A DNA stretch of 47,317 nucleotides from Dehalococcoidia bacterium (GCA_016933195.1 JAFGBN010000034.1:1-47317), one strand, 5' to 3'; positions 16,847-25,750 are shown, numbered from the stretch's first letter. Numbers and translations: made by a program. The notes: generated by a model from the sequence alone, not told the origin.

Positions 16847-16876
16847 ACTATAGCGACTATAGATGTGATTTGTCAA
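16847..16876 (-). promoter_or_regulatory. Sigma-70-type promoter of the SAF/UxaA run
   Basis: On the minus strand TTGACA (16871-16876) is followed after 18 bp by TATAGT (16847-16852). Transcription would begin near 16840, about 30 bases before the SAF-subunit ATG. The -10 hexamer lies in a direct repeat CTATAGT-CG-CTATAGT, so a second TATAGT is present but badly spaced. Confidence 0.65.
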
Positions 16877-17062
16877 CATATCTTGCTTCTTACGCCATGC
16901 TTAAATTCCCTTGGCAAGCTCATAATCACTCTCACTTGGAATTAGATAGTCTCTAAAAGCTGGCCATTTTGCACTCTTCAGACAGCTAGATACCTCCTAA
17001 TTACCTCCTCGTTTTGCCAAATATTCTCACCTCATCCTGGTAGCGGATGATATCTTCCTGTC

Positions 17063-17497
17063 TTGTGGCTCAATGAAGTTATGTGTACCAAGGCTAAAAG
17101 GGTATCGTTTCGTGGGCAGAGTCAAAGCAGGAATGTTTACCTCGGAATTATTCGTTGTCACTGGCGATGCCAAGAGTGTAAACATACCTTCAGCGGAGTA
17201 GAGGAAAGCATGGCCATACTCCAGGATTTGCACATGGGTGGAGTGGCAAGCATAGTTGTAGATTTGAAAAAGGGCCAGAGGTTTATTGCAGGAAATACCC
17301 CTGAGATTTATGTTGTCTCCCAACTATCTCTACATAATTTAACAAGGAGCCATGCCAGCGTTGTTGTTCCTGGGGGTCATCCTTGCAGTGAAACTCCAAT
17401 GGTGAAGGGATATGGGAGGCTTAGGATATATATCAAACCGACCTATATCAGCTTAGCCGAAATGCTGATGGCACTCTCTTTTGGTATTTGGGCATGA
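17063..17497 (+). CDS. Hypothetical ORF, possibly frameshifted
   Basis: A plus-strand frame of 144 residues in an 845-bp gap between minus-strand genes. No family is recognised. An overlapping frame (about 17050-17197) encodes 'VKAGMFTSELFVVTGDAK', which looks more protein-like. It ends at a TAG right where the first frame continues with 'MAILQDLHMGGVASIVVDL'. This may be one gene split by a frameshift, or chance. Confidence is low. Confidence 0.25.
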   Translation: MWLNEVMCTKAKRVSFRGQSQSRNVYLGIIRCHWRCQECKHTFSGVEESMAILQDLHMGGVASIVVDLKKGQRFIAGNTPEIYVVSQLSLHNLTRSHASVVVPGGHPCSETPMVKGYGRLRIYIKPTYISLAEMLMALSFGIWA

Positions 17498-17656
17498 GCT
17501 TCTAAACCAGCGTAGGCATGGACTTTGTTAAGTGATTGCAGTGATGCCTTATATGAACTTGATTTACCTATCTTTGGTTTGAAACTTCAGATTCGCATCT
17601 ATTTCGCCATAAAGGTCATTAAACAGTCTCTCTGGATAATTTGCTCTCAGGAGTGT

Positions 17657-18817
17657 TTAACGGTTAGCCTTTCTATAGCCTAAGGCATCGGTGCTGATAA
17701 TCATCTTGTGGATATTAGATGACCCGTCTATAATCTGGTGCATCTTAGCATCGCGTAGAAGCCTTCCCACTGGATGGCTACCAGCACAGCCAGAGGTACC
17801 CATAATCCTAAAAGCGCCGTCAGCTATTTTGGAGGCTGCTTCAGAGGCAAAATACTTAGCCATGGAGGTCTCCAGGGTATTGTTTAAGATTCCTTTCTCT
17901 TTCTGGCCAGCACAGCGATAGGTGAGCAGCCTTGCCGCATCAGTCTCCACCACCATTCTGGCAATCACTTCCTGAACCATCTGGAACTGGCCAATTTCCT
18001 GCCCGAATTGCACTCGTTGGGTGGCATGTTTAACGCTCTCATCGAGAAGGGCCTGACAATTGCCCACAGCACGTGCAGCTGCTGTTAGGCGAAGATTATC
18101 AAAACATCTCATCATAATCTTGAAGCCTTGTTCTGGCTCAGCGAGCAGGTTATTAGCTGGGACCTTGACATTATCGAAATATATCTCTGCGGTAGGAGCT
18201 GCACGCCATCCAAGCTTTTCTTGATCTGGGGAGAAAGATACACCTGAAGCATTCATGTCGACGATAAAGGCAGAGATACCGTGATGCCTAAGGTCAGGCT
18301 CAGTATAGGCAAAGATAATCCCTGTATCGGCGACCTGAGCAAGGCTGATCCATGTTTTGGTTCCATTTAAAATATAGTAATCGCCGTCTTTCACAGCAGT
18401 TGTACTCATTGCAGCGACATCATTTCCAGCATCAGGCTCGGTGACTGCAAAGCACCCCAGCCACTCGGCACTGACCAGCTTGGGTATATAGTTTCTTTTC
18501 TGCTCCTCGGTCCCGAATTCAAGAAGGGCTCTTGAGGTACCCATAGTTTGCGTATTGAAGAGGACTCCAAGGGAGCAGCTCGCACGGGCAATCTCCTCAC
18601 AGACGATAGCATGCGCTACGAACCCCATATTATTCCCACCGTACTCCTCAGGTATGGGGCAACCAAAAAAGCCTAATTCCCCCATCCTGGTAACAGTCTC
18701 TCGTTGGAACCTGCGAGACCTTTCATCAATAGGAGCAATAGGCATAATCTCCTTTTCAGCGAATTCTCTTACCGCTCTCTGTAATACCTTGTGCTCCTCG
18801 GAAAGTTCAAAATCCAT
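17657..18817 (-). CDS. Acyl-CoA dehydrogenase
   Basis: A 386-residue flavoprotein with the full family layout: N-terminal helical domain, FAD/substrate loops 'CFAVTEPDAGND' near residue 122 and 'TWISLAQ' near residue 155, and the C-terminal helical domain with 'RVQFGQEIGQFQ' near residue 268. It would oxidise an acyl-CoA to the 2-enoyl-CoA using FAD and pass electrons to ETF. The usual catalytic Glu in the 'YEGT' motif is Asp (D364 in 'IIDGSSNIH'). The start ATG overlaps the TAA of the DUF364 gene, implying coupled translation. Confidence 0.9.
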   Translation of the reverse strand: MDFELSEEHKVLQRAVREFAEKEIMPIAPIDERSRRFQRETVTRMGELGFFGCPIPEEYGGNNMGFVAHAIVCEEIARASCSLGVLFNTQTMGTSRALLEFGTEEQKRNYIPKLVSAEWLGCFAVTEPDAGNDVAAMSTTAVKDGDYYILNGTKTWISLAQVADTGIIFAYTEPDLRHHGISAFIVDMNASGVSFSPDQEKLGWRAAPTAEIYFDNVKVPANNLLAEPEQGFKIMMRCFDNLRLTAAARAVGNCQALLDESVKHATQRVQFGQEIGQFQMVQEVIARMVVETDAARLLTYRCAGQKEKGILNNTLETSMAKYFASEAASKIADGAFRIMGTSGCAGSHPVGRLLRDAKMHQIIDGSSNIHKMIISTDALGYRKANR

Positions 18818-19542
18818 TATGTATTCTCTTCCCTAAACATATTTAGATGTTTTATTCCTTCTGTCTGCACATGGGTAGCTCCTTCAGTGATAAAACGAAC
18901 TGTCTTCTCAGCATCAACTATTTTCGTTCCACCGATAACATCCACGCCATAGTCAAACAAGACTGGTGATAAGGGGCTGGTAGGTCCTACCATAACTATA
19001 AACTTGCCTTTGCTCAGGTCCAGTAATTTCCCTATGGTATGATTCGTAAAGGCAGTCCCTGTGAGGCCAACTACATCGGCCTTAGGTAATATCTCTTCTG
19101 ACGCTTCAGCCGGCAACTCTCCCTCTCGGGGTCTCTGCTCTATGACCCAAAGAGTGCGAGCTATCTTTTTGAGCTTTGATATCCACGGAAAATGACCTAC
19201 TATGGCGATATTCTTGTCCCTTCCCTTTTCGGCCAGGGCATCAAAGGCATTTTTCTCAGTGCATCTAGCTTCATCAATATCTATCAGCGAATTGATAGCT
19301 GCCATGCCGATGGATGCCTCTAGAAGGTGGTCTGATTTAGCATATTCTACTAGTTCTAAAGCTGACTTGTTCCTTAGCTTTCCTGGCTCTCTTACTATTT
19401 TATGATATGGATGCCCTTCGTGAAGGGTAGAGGCCAAACCGCAGTGCCTGCTCACCACTGCTGTCCAGAAGACGCAAACATATACCCCCTGCACTGCACT
19501 GTCTACTCTTAGCGTGGAGATTAGGTCATCCAAAATCTTCAT
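18817..19542 (-). CDS. DUF4213/DUF364 (Rossmann-like, putative heavy-metal chelation) protein
   Basis: A 241-residue protein. The N-terminal ~90 residues resemble DUF4213, with 'ASIGMAAINSLI' near residue 76. The rest resembles the Rossmann-like DUF364 domain, with 'NIAIVGHFPWI' near residue 111, 'LPKADVVGLTGTAFTNHTI' near residue 152, and 'VMVGPTSPLSPVLF' near residue 183. The family is suggested to bind metals or cofactors but has no defined reaction. It is coupled to the acyl-CoA dehydrogenase gene through a TAATG overlap, which is an unusual association. Confidence 0.78.
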   Translation of the reverse strand: MKILDDLISTLRVDSAVQGVYVCVFWTAVVSRHCGLASTLHEGHPYHKIVREPGKLRNKSALELVEYAKSDHLLEASIGMAAINSLIDIDEARCTEKNAFDALAEKGRDKNIAIVGHFPWISKLKKIARTLWVIEQRPREGELPAEASEEILPKADVVGLTGTAFTNHTIGKLLDLSKGKFIVMVGPTSPLSPVLFDYGVDVIGGTKIVDAEKTVRFITEGATHVQTEGIKHLNMFREENT

Positions 19543-19796
19543 TCTAACCTTACTCTGAACCTGGAACTACATATTGTGCTGGCTGAGCACATAGTTAACA
19601 CTGGGCTGCAGATTTTAGCAAGTTCTTTTCCAAGATACTCTACGGGAACGAGATAGTCAAGAGGCCGGTGTGGACTATTCTTAGCTACGCTATTAAAACA
19701 TCAACCACTGTAATGGAAATCAAGCCAGTTCTGCTTTTAACCCTAAAGGTATATAAATATAAAGATGAAGAGGATTTCGATGAAGCTCTGGCTAGG

Positions 19797-20885
19797 CTAT
19801 TTCATCTCGTACCTGCTAATTGCTTCAGGGTCAAGCTCCAGCCCCAATCCGGGCTTGTCCGCAATCTCCAGGTAACCATCCTTAACCTGAGGCGGTTCCT
19901 GGTATATGACATCCCACCAGGGCATATACTCGACAATAAGACCATTTGGAATAGCGGCAATTAGATGTGCTGAGAAATCGTGGAATAGGTGGCTGGCTAC
20001 TGGTATGTTCCAAGCCTGGGCCATAGTTGCTATTTTCATCCACTCAGTTATTCCCCCAGCACGTTGCAAATCTACGATAAGAATGTCGGCCGACTTCTTC
20101 TCCAGGAGGGAGCGGAAGTCATATTTTGTACAGAAGGTCTCCCCATTAGAAACTGGCATATCTAGAGCCTTGGCTACTTGGGCTAACTCATCTGCATCAT
20201 CACTGGCTAGAGGGTCTTCTAACCAGTAGGCATGGTATCGCTCAATCTCTCGCCCTATCTGGATTGTTTGTGACACCGTCCATGCCCAATTAGCGTCTAT
20301 CATTATGCCAATGTTTTCACCAACGACTTCACGAACTGCCTTTAATCTTTCCAGCTCAACCTTAAATGGCTTATCTCCCATATTCATTTTCATGACATGG
20401 AAACCTTGCTTCACTAAAGACACAGCATCCCTTTGCAACTCATCCAGGCTCCAGTTACGAAAGAGCATATGGCTGGCGTAGGCTGGCACCTCACGCTGGT
20501 AGCCTCCAAGCAAATGGGCCAGGGGCAGTCCCAGGGCTTTGGCGCGCAGACACCAGAGAGCAGTATCAATGGCAGAAAGGGCATAGATACCATAGCCGTG
20601 ATGTCCCATGTGCCTGGTAGCGTTATAAAGTCTCTCCCAGGCTTCAGCCCAACGAAAAACATCCTGCCCGATTATTACCTCCTCCAGATCATCAATGCTC
20701 GCCTTTAGAGAATTTATCTGCCGGTCATTCCAGGCAAAGGCCAGGCCAAAAGCCTCAAGGCCATCGTCAGTGGTCAACTGTACTATGACCGGATTGATTT
20801 TCTCCCTGGGTTGTTGTCTTCCTCCAATGAAAGGTCGCGCCAATGGTACTGACAAGGCGCGGGTGTCCATCCTGGTTACCTTCAT
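19797..20885 (-). CDS. Mandelate racemase/muconate lactonizing enzyme family protein (enolase superfamily)
   Basis: A 362-residue enolase-superfamily enzyme with N-terminal capping domain and (beta/alpha)7-beta barrel. Metal ligands are visible as D197 ('IMIDANW'), E223 ('WLEDP') and E249 ('SNGET'). The D272/H299 dyad ('VDLQRAGG', 'ASHLF') matches mandelate racemase. The KxK motif of the family reads K166-M-N168, so the second catalytic lysine is Asn. It probably dehydrates or epimerises a sugar acid through H299; the substrate is unknown. A strong GGAGA site precedes the ATG. A weak TTGACA at 20962-20967 lies upstream. Confidence 0.88.
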   Translation of the reverse strand: MKVTRMDTRALSVPLARPFIGGRQQPREKINPVIVQLTTDDGLEAFGLAFAWNDRQINSLKASIDDLEEVIIGQDVFRWAEAWERLYNATRHMGHHGYGIYALSAIDTALWCLRAKALGLPLAHLLGGYQREVPAYASHMLFRNWSLDELQRDAVSLVKQGFHVMKMNMGDKPFKVELERLKAVREVVGENIGIMIDANWAWTVSQTIQIGREIERYHAYWLEDPLASDDADELAQVAKALDMPVSNGETFCTKYDFRSLLEKKSADILIVDLQRAGGITEWMKIATMAQAWNIPVASHLFHDFSAHLIAAIPNGLIVEYMPWWDVIYQEPPQVKDGYLEIADKPGLGLELDPEAISRYEMK

Positions 20886-21030
20886 TTCTATCTCCTTTCC
20901 CTGGCAGAGCCAGCTTCTGAAATAAGTGGTGTTGTCTTTGTTATCCTTTGGCTACACCCAATGTCAATCCGCGGATACCTGAAACAGTCAGAATAATTAT
21001 CGAGTTAAATGCTACTGAAACCATTACCAA

Positions 21031-21801
21031 TTAGCGACCCATCAGGTTGGTCCTACCCCCATTGCAAGCAATCGTCTCCGCATTTATGAAAGACGCGTCA
21101 TCCGAAGACAAGAACAGAGCCAGATGTGCGATATCCTCAGGAAGACCGAGCCGCCCAAGGATGGCAGCCGATTTACTAACTTCAATCCACTGCTCTACTT
21201 GTTCCGGTGTCCTACTGGCGTGAACCATGTCGGTTAGAATTCTCCCAGGCGCAATCGCATTGACATTTATTCCATATGCCCCAAATTCTCTAGCACAGGC
21301 CTTGGTTAATCCAACGACACCAAATTTTGAAGCAGTGTAAGCGGTCATCCCCGGCTCAATAGCACCTAGTGCGGCTGTGGATGAAATATTGATGATTTTC
21401 CCGTATTTCCGTTCCATCATGTGCCTGGCTACAGCCTGCGTGCACAAGAAGAGCCCTTTAAGGTTTGTATCTAATAGCAGGTCCCAGACCTCCTCTGTTA
21501 AATCCATGATAGGGATAAGGCGGTCTACCCCAGCATTATTCACCAGGATGTCAATCTTACCAAATTCATCTATTACCTTTTTCACCATGTTATCTACTTG
21601 CTCTTTGACACATACATCGGTAGCTATGGCCAGTGAACGCCTCCCTAAAGCCATAATCTCGTCACGCACTTTCTCAAGGTTGCCTATACTACGACTACAG
21701 ACCACGACATCAGCCCCAGCGTTGGCAAGTTCTAAAGCGATAGCTTTCCCCAGTCCCGTACCCCCACCGGTGACGATGGATATCTTACCTTCCAGTTTCA
21801 T
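21031..21801 (-). CDS. SDR family oxidoreductase
   Basis: A 256-residue classical SDR: 'TGGGTGLGKAIALEL' near residue 10, 'NNAG' near residue 88, a Ser in 'INISSTAALGA', and 'YTASK' near residue 155. It resembles 3-oxoacyl-ACP reductase / glucose 1-dehydrogenase-like members; Arg in 'VVCSRS' after beta-2 suggests NADP(H). An AAAGGAG site precedes the ATG. It lies between the enolase-superfamily gene and the thiolase cluster. Confidence 0.87.
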   Translation of the reverse strand: MKLEGKISIVTGGGTGLGKAIALELANAGADVVVCSRSIGNLEKVRDEIMALGRRSLAIATDVCVKEQVDNMVKKVIDEFGKIDILVNNAGVDRLIPIMDLTEEVWDLLLDTNLKGLFLCTQAVARHMMERKYGKIINISSTAALGAIEPGMTAYTASKFGVVGLTKACAREFGAYGINVNAIAPGRILTDMVHASRTPEQVEQWIEVSKSAAILGRLGLPEDIAHLALFLSSDDASFINAETIACNGGRTNLMGR

Positions 21802-21922
21802 TTATTTCTCCTTTGACGAATCATCTTATTATCCCTTTACCGCTCCAGAAGCCAGAACGCCACACATTACGGGTACTGCCTGCCTGTAGCCTTATCGAGA
21901 TAAGGGATTGCTGATTCTGGAT

Positions 21923-21950
21923 AGTCTAACATGGGGTGGTAATATGTCAA
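21923..21950 (-). promoter_or_regulatory. Possible promoter upstream of the SDR gene at 21031
   Basis: Minus-strand TTGACA (21945-21950) with TAGACT (21923-21928) 16 bp downstream. The -35 is perfect, the -10 matches four of six positions and the spacing is slightly short. It lies about 120 bp upstream of the SDR start. Confidence 0.35.
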
Positions 21951-22041
21951 TAGGCTGTGCTGGCTGACTTTCCTATCCTGATAACTCTTAACAGCAGGTT
22001 AATATCATTGTCAATCATTCCGCTAGTGTTACCCATGTACC

Positions 22042-23289
22042 TCAGCCTCCGCGGTGCTCCACAACGCCAGAGACACCCATTCCTCCACCTCCACAAATGG
22101 TTAAAATGCCATTCCTTGCATTGCGTCTTTTCATTTCGTAAAGCAGGGAGGTAAGAATCCTTGCTCCAGTAGCACCTAAGGGATGACCAATAGCAACACA
22201 GGAGCCATTAACGTTTATCCTATCATAATCCTTTTCGCTAAGCCCTAGCTCCCTGATATTTGCCAATACCTGGGCAGCAAAAGCCTCGTGGATTTCAATG
22301 AGGTCCATCTGGTCCCAGGTAAGCCCTGCTTTTTCAAGTGCTTTTCCAGCCGCCACTGTTGCTGATTCCCACACACGAGTAGGGTTAGCCCCGCTCATAG
22401 CAAAAGACCTGAGATAACCCATTGGCTCTACACCCAACTCCTTCGCCTTTTCCTCCGATGCTATCACACAGGCTGCTGCGCCATCGCTCTCACCAGATGA
22501 GTTACCCGCAGTGCAGACCCCACCTAAAACAGGTCTCAGTCTGGAAAGCGCTTCTAAACTGGTATCATGGCGAGGACGCTCGTCTTTATCAAAGGATATT
22601 GGCTCGCCTCTGCGTTGTGGAACAGAGACAGGAACAATCTCCTCCTTAAACTTTCCTGAGTCGATAGCTGCACAAGCTCTTTGGTTGCTCTGCAGCGCCC
22701 ATTTATCGATAGCTTCCCTTGGGATGTCATACTCCTTGGCTGCTGTTTCAGCCCATGTCATCATCGTTGGTAAGACGCCAAACCTCTCTTCAGGCTGAGA
22801 CATAACTCTAGCGCGCAGCACCCTATCATATAGTGGTATTCCCCATGTTGAGAGGGAGCCATGACCTCTGGGCATGTCGCCTTTTCCACCCAATCCCCAC
22901 TTCAGGTCTCCGGTAGTATAAAGCTCAGCGGTGCTCATGCTCTCCACACCACCAGCAACTACGATATCTGCGTTTCCACTCTGGACCAGTGTAGCCCCCA
23001 GGCAAATCGCATCAAAGCCGCTAGGGCATCGCCGATCAATTGTAAGGCCAGGAATTCCCACTGGCCAACCGGCCTTAAGCAAGGCCATGCGAGCAATATT
23101 CACATACTCGCCACTTTGATAATTCTGCCCCATAATTACCATATCAACTGAGGCTGGCTCTACTCTGGCTCTTTTTACAGCCTCATTAAGAACTAAAACA
23201 GCCAGATCGTACGCTGGCATATCTCGTAGAGCACCTCCATAATTGCCCACTGGCGTTCGCGTAGCACTAATTACAACAACTTCTTTCAT
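22042..23289 (-). CDS. Thiolase family protein (acetyl-CoA C-acyltransferase)
   Basis: About 415 residues from the ATG at 23289 (AAGGTGAG site upstream). The nucleophilic cysteine is in 'DRRCPSGFDAI' near residue 85. 'HEAFAAQ' near residue 345 replaces the bacterial biosynthetic 'NEAFA', as in degradative, trifunctional-enzyme-type thiolases. 'GHPLGATGAR' near residue 373 and 'CGGGGMG' near residue 402 supply the catalytic His and second Cys. It would cleave 3-oxoacyl-CoA or condense acyl-CoAs. It lies last in a cluster with two 3-hydroxyacyl-CoA dehydrogenase-type genes and an enoyl-CoA hydratase. Confidence 0.92.
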   Translation of the reverse strand: MKEVVVISATRTPVGNYGGALRDMPAYDLAVLVLNEAVKRARVEPASVDMVIMGQNYQSGEYVNIARMALLKAGWPVGIPGLTIDRRCPSGFDAICLGATLVQSGNADIVVAGGVESMSTAELYTTGDLKWGLGGKGDMPRGHGSLSTWGIPLYDRVLRARVMSQPEERFGVLPTMMTWAETAAKEYDIPREAIDKWALQSNQRACAAIDSGKFKEEIVPVSVPQRRGEPISFDKDERPRHDTSLEALSRLRPVLGGVCTAGNSSGESDGAAACVIASEEKAKELGVEPMGYLRSFAMSGANPTRVWESATVAAGKALEKAGLTWDQMDLIEIHEAFAAQVLANIRELGLSEKDYDRINVNGSCVAIGHPLGATGARILTSLLYEMKRRNARNGILTICGGGGMGVSGVVEHRGG

Positions 23290-23348
23290 TACACTCACCT
23301 TCTAAAAATTTCTGACCCGACTGTTCATCATCTTACTTAAAATTGAGG

Positions 23349-24203
23349 TCATTGGTATTCATAGAAACCTCTCTTAGTCTTTCTTCCATAATGCCCGGCT
23401 TGAACCTTTTTTATAAGGCATTGTGGAGGTCTGAACTTATCATCTCTAAGCTGCTCATAAATAGCAAGGGTGCCCTTAAGCCCAGTATCTAACCCTACAA
23501 GGTCTCTTAGCTCCAAAGGTCCCATGCGAAAACCACCGCCAACCTTGATAGCAGTGTCAATATCTTTTGCCGTGGCAATTCCTTCCTCAAGAAGCCTCAT
23601 CCCTTCGTTATACCAGGGCTGAAGGATTCTATTTACCACAAAGCCGGGTGAATCCCTGCACACCACAGGGGTCTTTCCTACCCTCTTAGAGAGGTCGACA
23701 ATAGCGCCTACCGTTTCTTCGGAAGTGCTTGGCGTTCTTACTACCTCTATCAATCTCATAATTTGGGGTGGGTTAAACCAATGCATACCGATAAAACGGT
23801 CAGGCCTTTTCGTAGACGCCGCTAACTCAGTTATGCTCAAATAGGAGGTGTTAGAAGCAAAAATCACATTAGCCGGGCATATTTCATCCAGCTCTCTGAA
23901 GAAGCGTTTCTTCTCTTCCAAATCCTCCACAATAGCTTCGATAATAAGGTCAACCCCTTCTACTGCCTCCGTTAAGTCCGTGACACCTTTGATTCCTGCT
24001 AAGGTCTCCTTCTTCTGTTCCTCAGTAAGCTTGCCCCTTTTGATTCCCTGGTCCATGAACTGTTCAACGTTTCTAATCCCCATTTGAACGAATTCTTCCT
24101 TTATGTCCCTCAAGGTTATGCTAATTCCGGCCTGGGCAGCTACCTGAGCGATACCGTGGCCCATAACTCCAGCACCCATCACGCCTATACTATTGACCTC
24201 CAT
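23349..24203 (-). CDS. hbd: 3-hydroxyacyl-CoA dehydrogenase
   Basis: About 284 residues from the ATG at 24203, chosen for its GGAGGTGAG site; an ATG seven codons earlier overlaps the enoyl-CoA hydratase stop. The NAD motif 'GVMGAGVMGHGIAQ' is at the N-terminus. The catalytic His and Glu are in 'HWFNPPQIMRLIE' (H141, E153 from this start). The C-terminal helical domain ends 'GRKTKRGFYEY', as in HbdA/FadB-type enzymes. It oxidises (S)-3-hydroxyacyl-CoA with NAD. It follows the enoyl-CoA hydratase gene directly. Confidence 0.93.
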   Translation of the reverse strand: MEVNSIGVMGAGVMGHGIAQVAAQAGISITLRDIKEEFVQMGIRNVEQFMDQGIKRGKLTEEQKKETLAGIKGVTDLTEAVEGVDLIIEAIVEDLEEKKRFFRELDEICPANVIFASNTSYLSITELAASTKRPDRFIGMHWFNPPQIMRLIEVVRTPSTSEETVGAIVDLSKRVGKTPVVCRDSPGFVVNRILQPWYNEGMRLLEEGIATAKDIDTAIKVGGGFRMGPLELRDLVGLDTGLKGTLAIYEQLRDDKFRPPQCLIKKVQAGHYGRKTKRGFYEYQ

Positions 24204-24220
24204 TTTCTCACCTCCTATCC

Positions 24221-25006
24221 TCATTTACCGGTGAATTTAGCCGGCCTCTTCTCTAAGAAAGCATTAAGCCCTTCAAGATGGTCTTCAGAGGAGAAAGCAA
24301 GACATTGGGCTCCTACTTCATAGCCAAGTCCAACGTCCAATGGTGCCTGCATTCCTTTATTTATCGCCTTCTTTGCCAGCTTAATAGTTATCGGGCTTTT
24401 GCTTGTTATCTTGTCTGCCAGTTCCTTGGTTGCTTCATCGAGCTTATCCAATGGTACTACTTTATTTACCAATCCGATCCTTTCCGCCTCTTTAGCATCT
24501 ATGAGGTCCCCGGTATAGATAAGCTCCTTTGCCTTACCAACTCCTACCAGACGAGGTAATCTCTGAGTTCCTCCTCCACCAGGAAGAATGCCAAGGTTCA
24601 ATTCTGGCTGACCTAACTTTGCATTTTCTGAGGCTATTCGTAAATCACAACACATGGCCAATTCTAGTCCAGCCCCCAGGCAGAAGCCATTGATTTTAGC
24701 AATCAAGGGGATGTCTAAGTTCTCAAAATCGGTGTACAGCTGCTGGCCTATGGTAGCCATGAATTCTTGCATTTGAAGAGGGCTTAACTCCTTAAGCTCA
24801 TTAATATCTGAACCCGAGATAAAAGCTTTTTCCCCTGCACCGGTGAGAATAAGCACCTTGATGTTTTTATCTAACCTCACATCCTCTAAAATCTGGATAA
24901 GTTCCTCTCTGCTTTCTTTGTTCAAGGCATTCCTTTTATCAGGCCTATTTATAGTGATAGTGGCTATGTTTTCTTCCTTTTCATAGATAGTGCACTTCAA
25001 TTCCAT
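24221..25006 (-). CDS. Enoyl-CoA hydratase/isomerase family protein (crotonase)
   Basis: A 261-residue crotonase. The oxyanion-hole segments are 'ISGSDINEL' near residue 64 and 'GAGLELAMCCDLRIA' near residue 111. Both catalytic glutamates are present: one in 'GLELAM', the other in 'QPELNLGILPGGGGTQRL' near residue 134. It would hydrate trans-2-enoyl-CoA to 3-hydroxyacyl-CoA. A GGAGGG site precedes the ATG, 9 bp after the dehydrogenase-like gene at 25016. Confidence 0.93.
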   Translation of the reverse strand: MELKCTIYEKEENIATITINRPDKRNALNKESREELIQILEDVRLDKNIKVLILTGAGEKAFISGSDINELKELSPLQMQEFMATIGQQLYTDFENLDIPLIAKINGFCLGAGLELAMCCDLRIASENAKLGQPELNLGILPGGGGTQRLPRLVGVGKAKELIYTGDLIDAKEAERIGLVNKVVPLDKLDEATKELADKITSKSPITIKLAKKAINKGMQAPLDVGLGYEVGAQCLAFSSEDHLEGLNAFLEKRPAKFTGK

Positions 25007-25015
25007 GACACCCTC

Positions 25016-25750
25016 CTATTCATACTGATAAAACCCTTTCTTTGTCTTCTTACCCAACATCTTAGCTGCAACCATTTTCTTAAGGAGCGGGCAAGGGCGA
25101 TACTGAGGCCCCAATTCTCTATAAAGCAGCTCCAAGGTATTGAGAACATTGTCTAAACCTAAATAGTCAGCATACTCTAAAGGGCCCTTAGGGAAATTTG
25201 CTCCTAGTTTTAACATTTTATCTATATCGTCACAGCTGGCGATGCCGTATGACAGCACAAAGGTAGCCTCATTAATCATTGATGCTAAAACTCGATTTAA
25301 AATAAGCCCCGGAGAGTCTTCGACGGTAACCGCCGTCTTACCAATATTTTCCGCAAAGCGTTTACAATCTTCATAGGTTGCATCTGAGGTCTCAATACCC
25401 CTGGTTATCTGAACTAACTTCGCTTCCGGGTCATAAGGCCAAAAATTAAAGCCGATAACTTTATCCGGCCTTTCCGTCGCCACTCCTATTTCAGTGATGC
25501 TCAAATAAGCGGTAGTTGAAGCTAACACAACATCTTCAGGCGAAATTCTATCAAGTTCTCGGAAAATTTCCTTCTTCTGAGCTAAGTTCTCGGGCAGAGC
25601 TTCAATAACCAGTTGAACATCTTTAAGCTCCTTGTCCAGGTTGCCGGTAACGTCTCTTACAATGCTTTCTATGCCGGCTCTGGAAACTACCTTGCTGAGC
25701 CCTTCACTAAAATCTCTCGTCCCTACTATGCAAATTTTATCAATTGTCAT
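25016..25750 (-). CDS. 3-hydroxyacyl-CoA dehydrogenase paralog lacking catalytic residues (probable pseudoenzyme)
   Basis: About 244 residues from the ATG at 25750 with an AAAGGAGGG site. It is homologous along its length to the dehydrogenase at 23349, including the 'DSPGL(I)LNRVL' segment and the C-terminal 'GKKTKKGFYQYE'. The Rossmann glycine motif GxGxxG is replaced by 'GTRDFSEG'. The catalytic His is Asn (N102) and the catalytic Glu is Gln (Q114) in 'FNFWPYDPEAKLVQ'. It should not catalyse the normal reaction. Its frame is intact, it has a strong ribosome-binding site, and it is the first gene of the cluster. A structural or regulatory partner of the real dehydrogenase, or a new activity, is likely. 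Confidence 0.85.
   Translation of the reverse strand: MTIDKICIVGTRDFSEGLSKVVSRAGIESIVRDVTGNLDKELKDVQLVIEALPENLAQKKEIFRELDRISPEDVVLASTTAYLSITEIGVATERPDKVIGFNFWPYDPEAKLVQITRGIETSDATYEDCKRFAENIGKTAVTVEDSPGLILNRVLASMINEATFVLSYGIASCDDIDKMLKLGANFPKGPLEYADYLGLDNVLNTLELLYRELGPQYRPCPLLKKMVAAKMLGKKTKKGFYQYE

Noticed and set aside
17027-17323. Minus-strand ORF of 98 codons in the gap after the SAF gene
   Set aside because: No motif or ribosome-binding site, and it overlaps a slightly more protein-like plus-strand frame.
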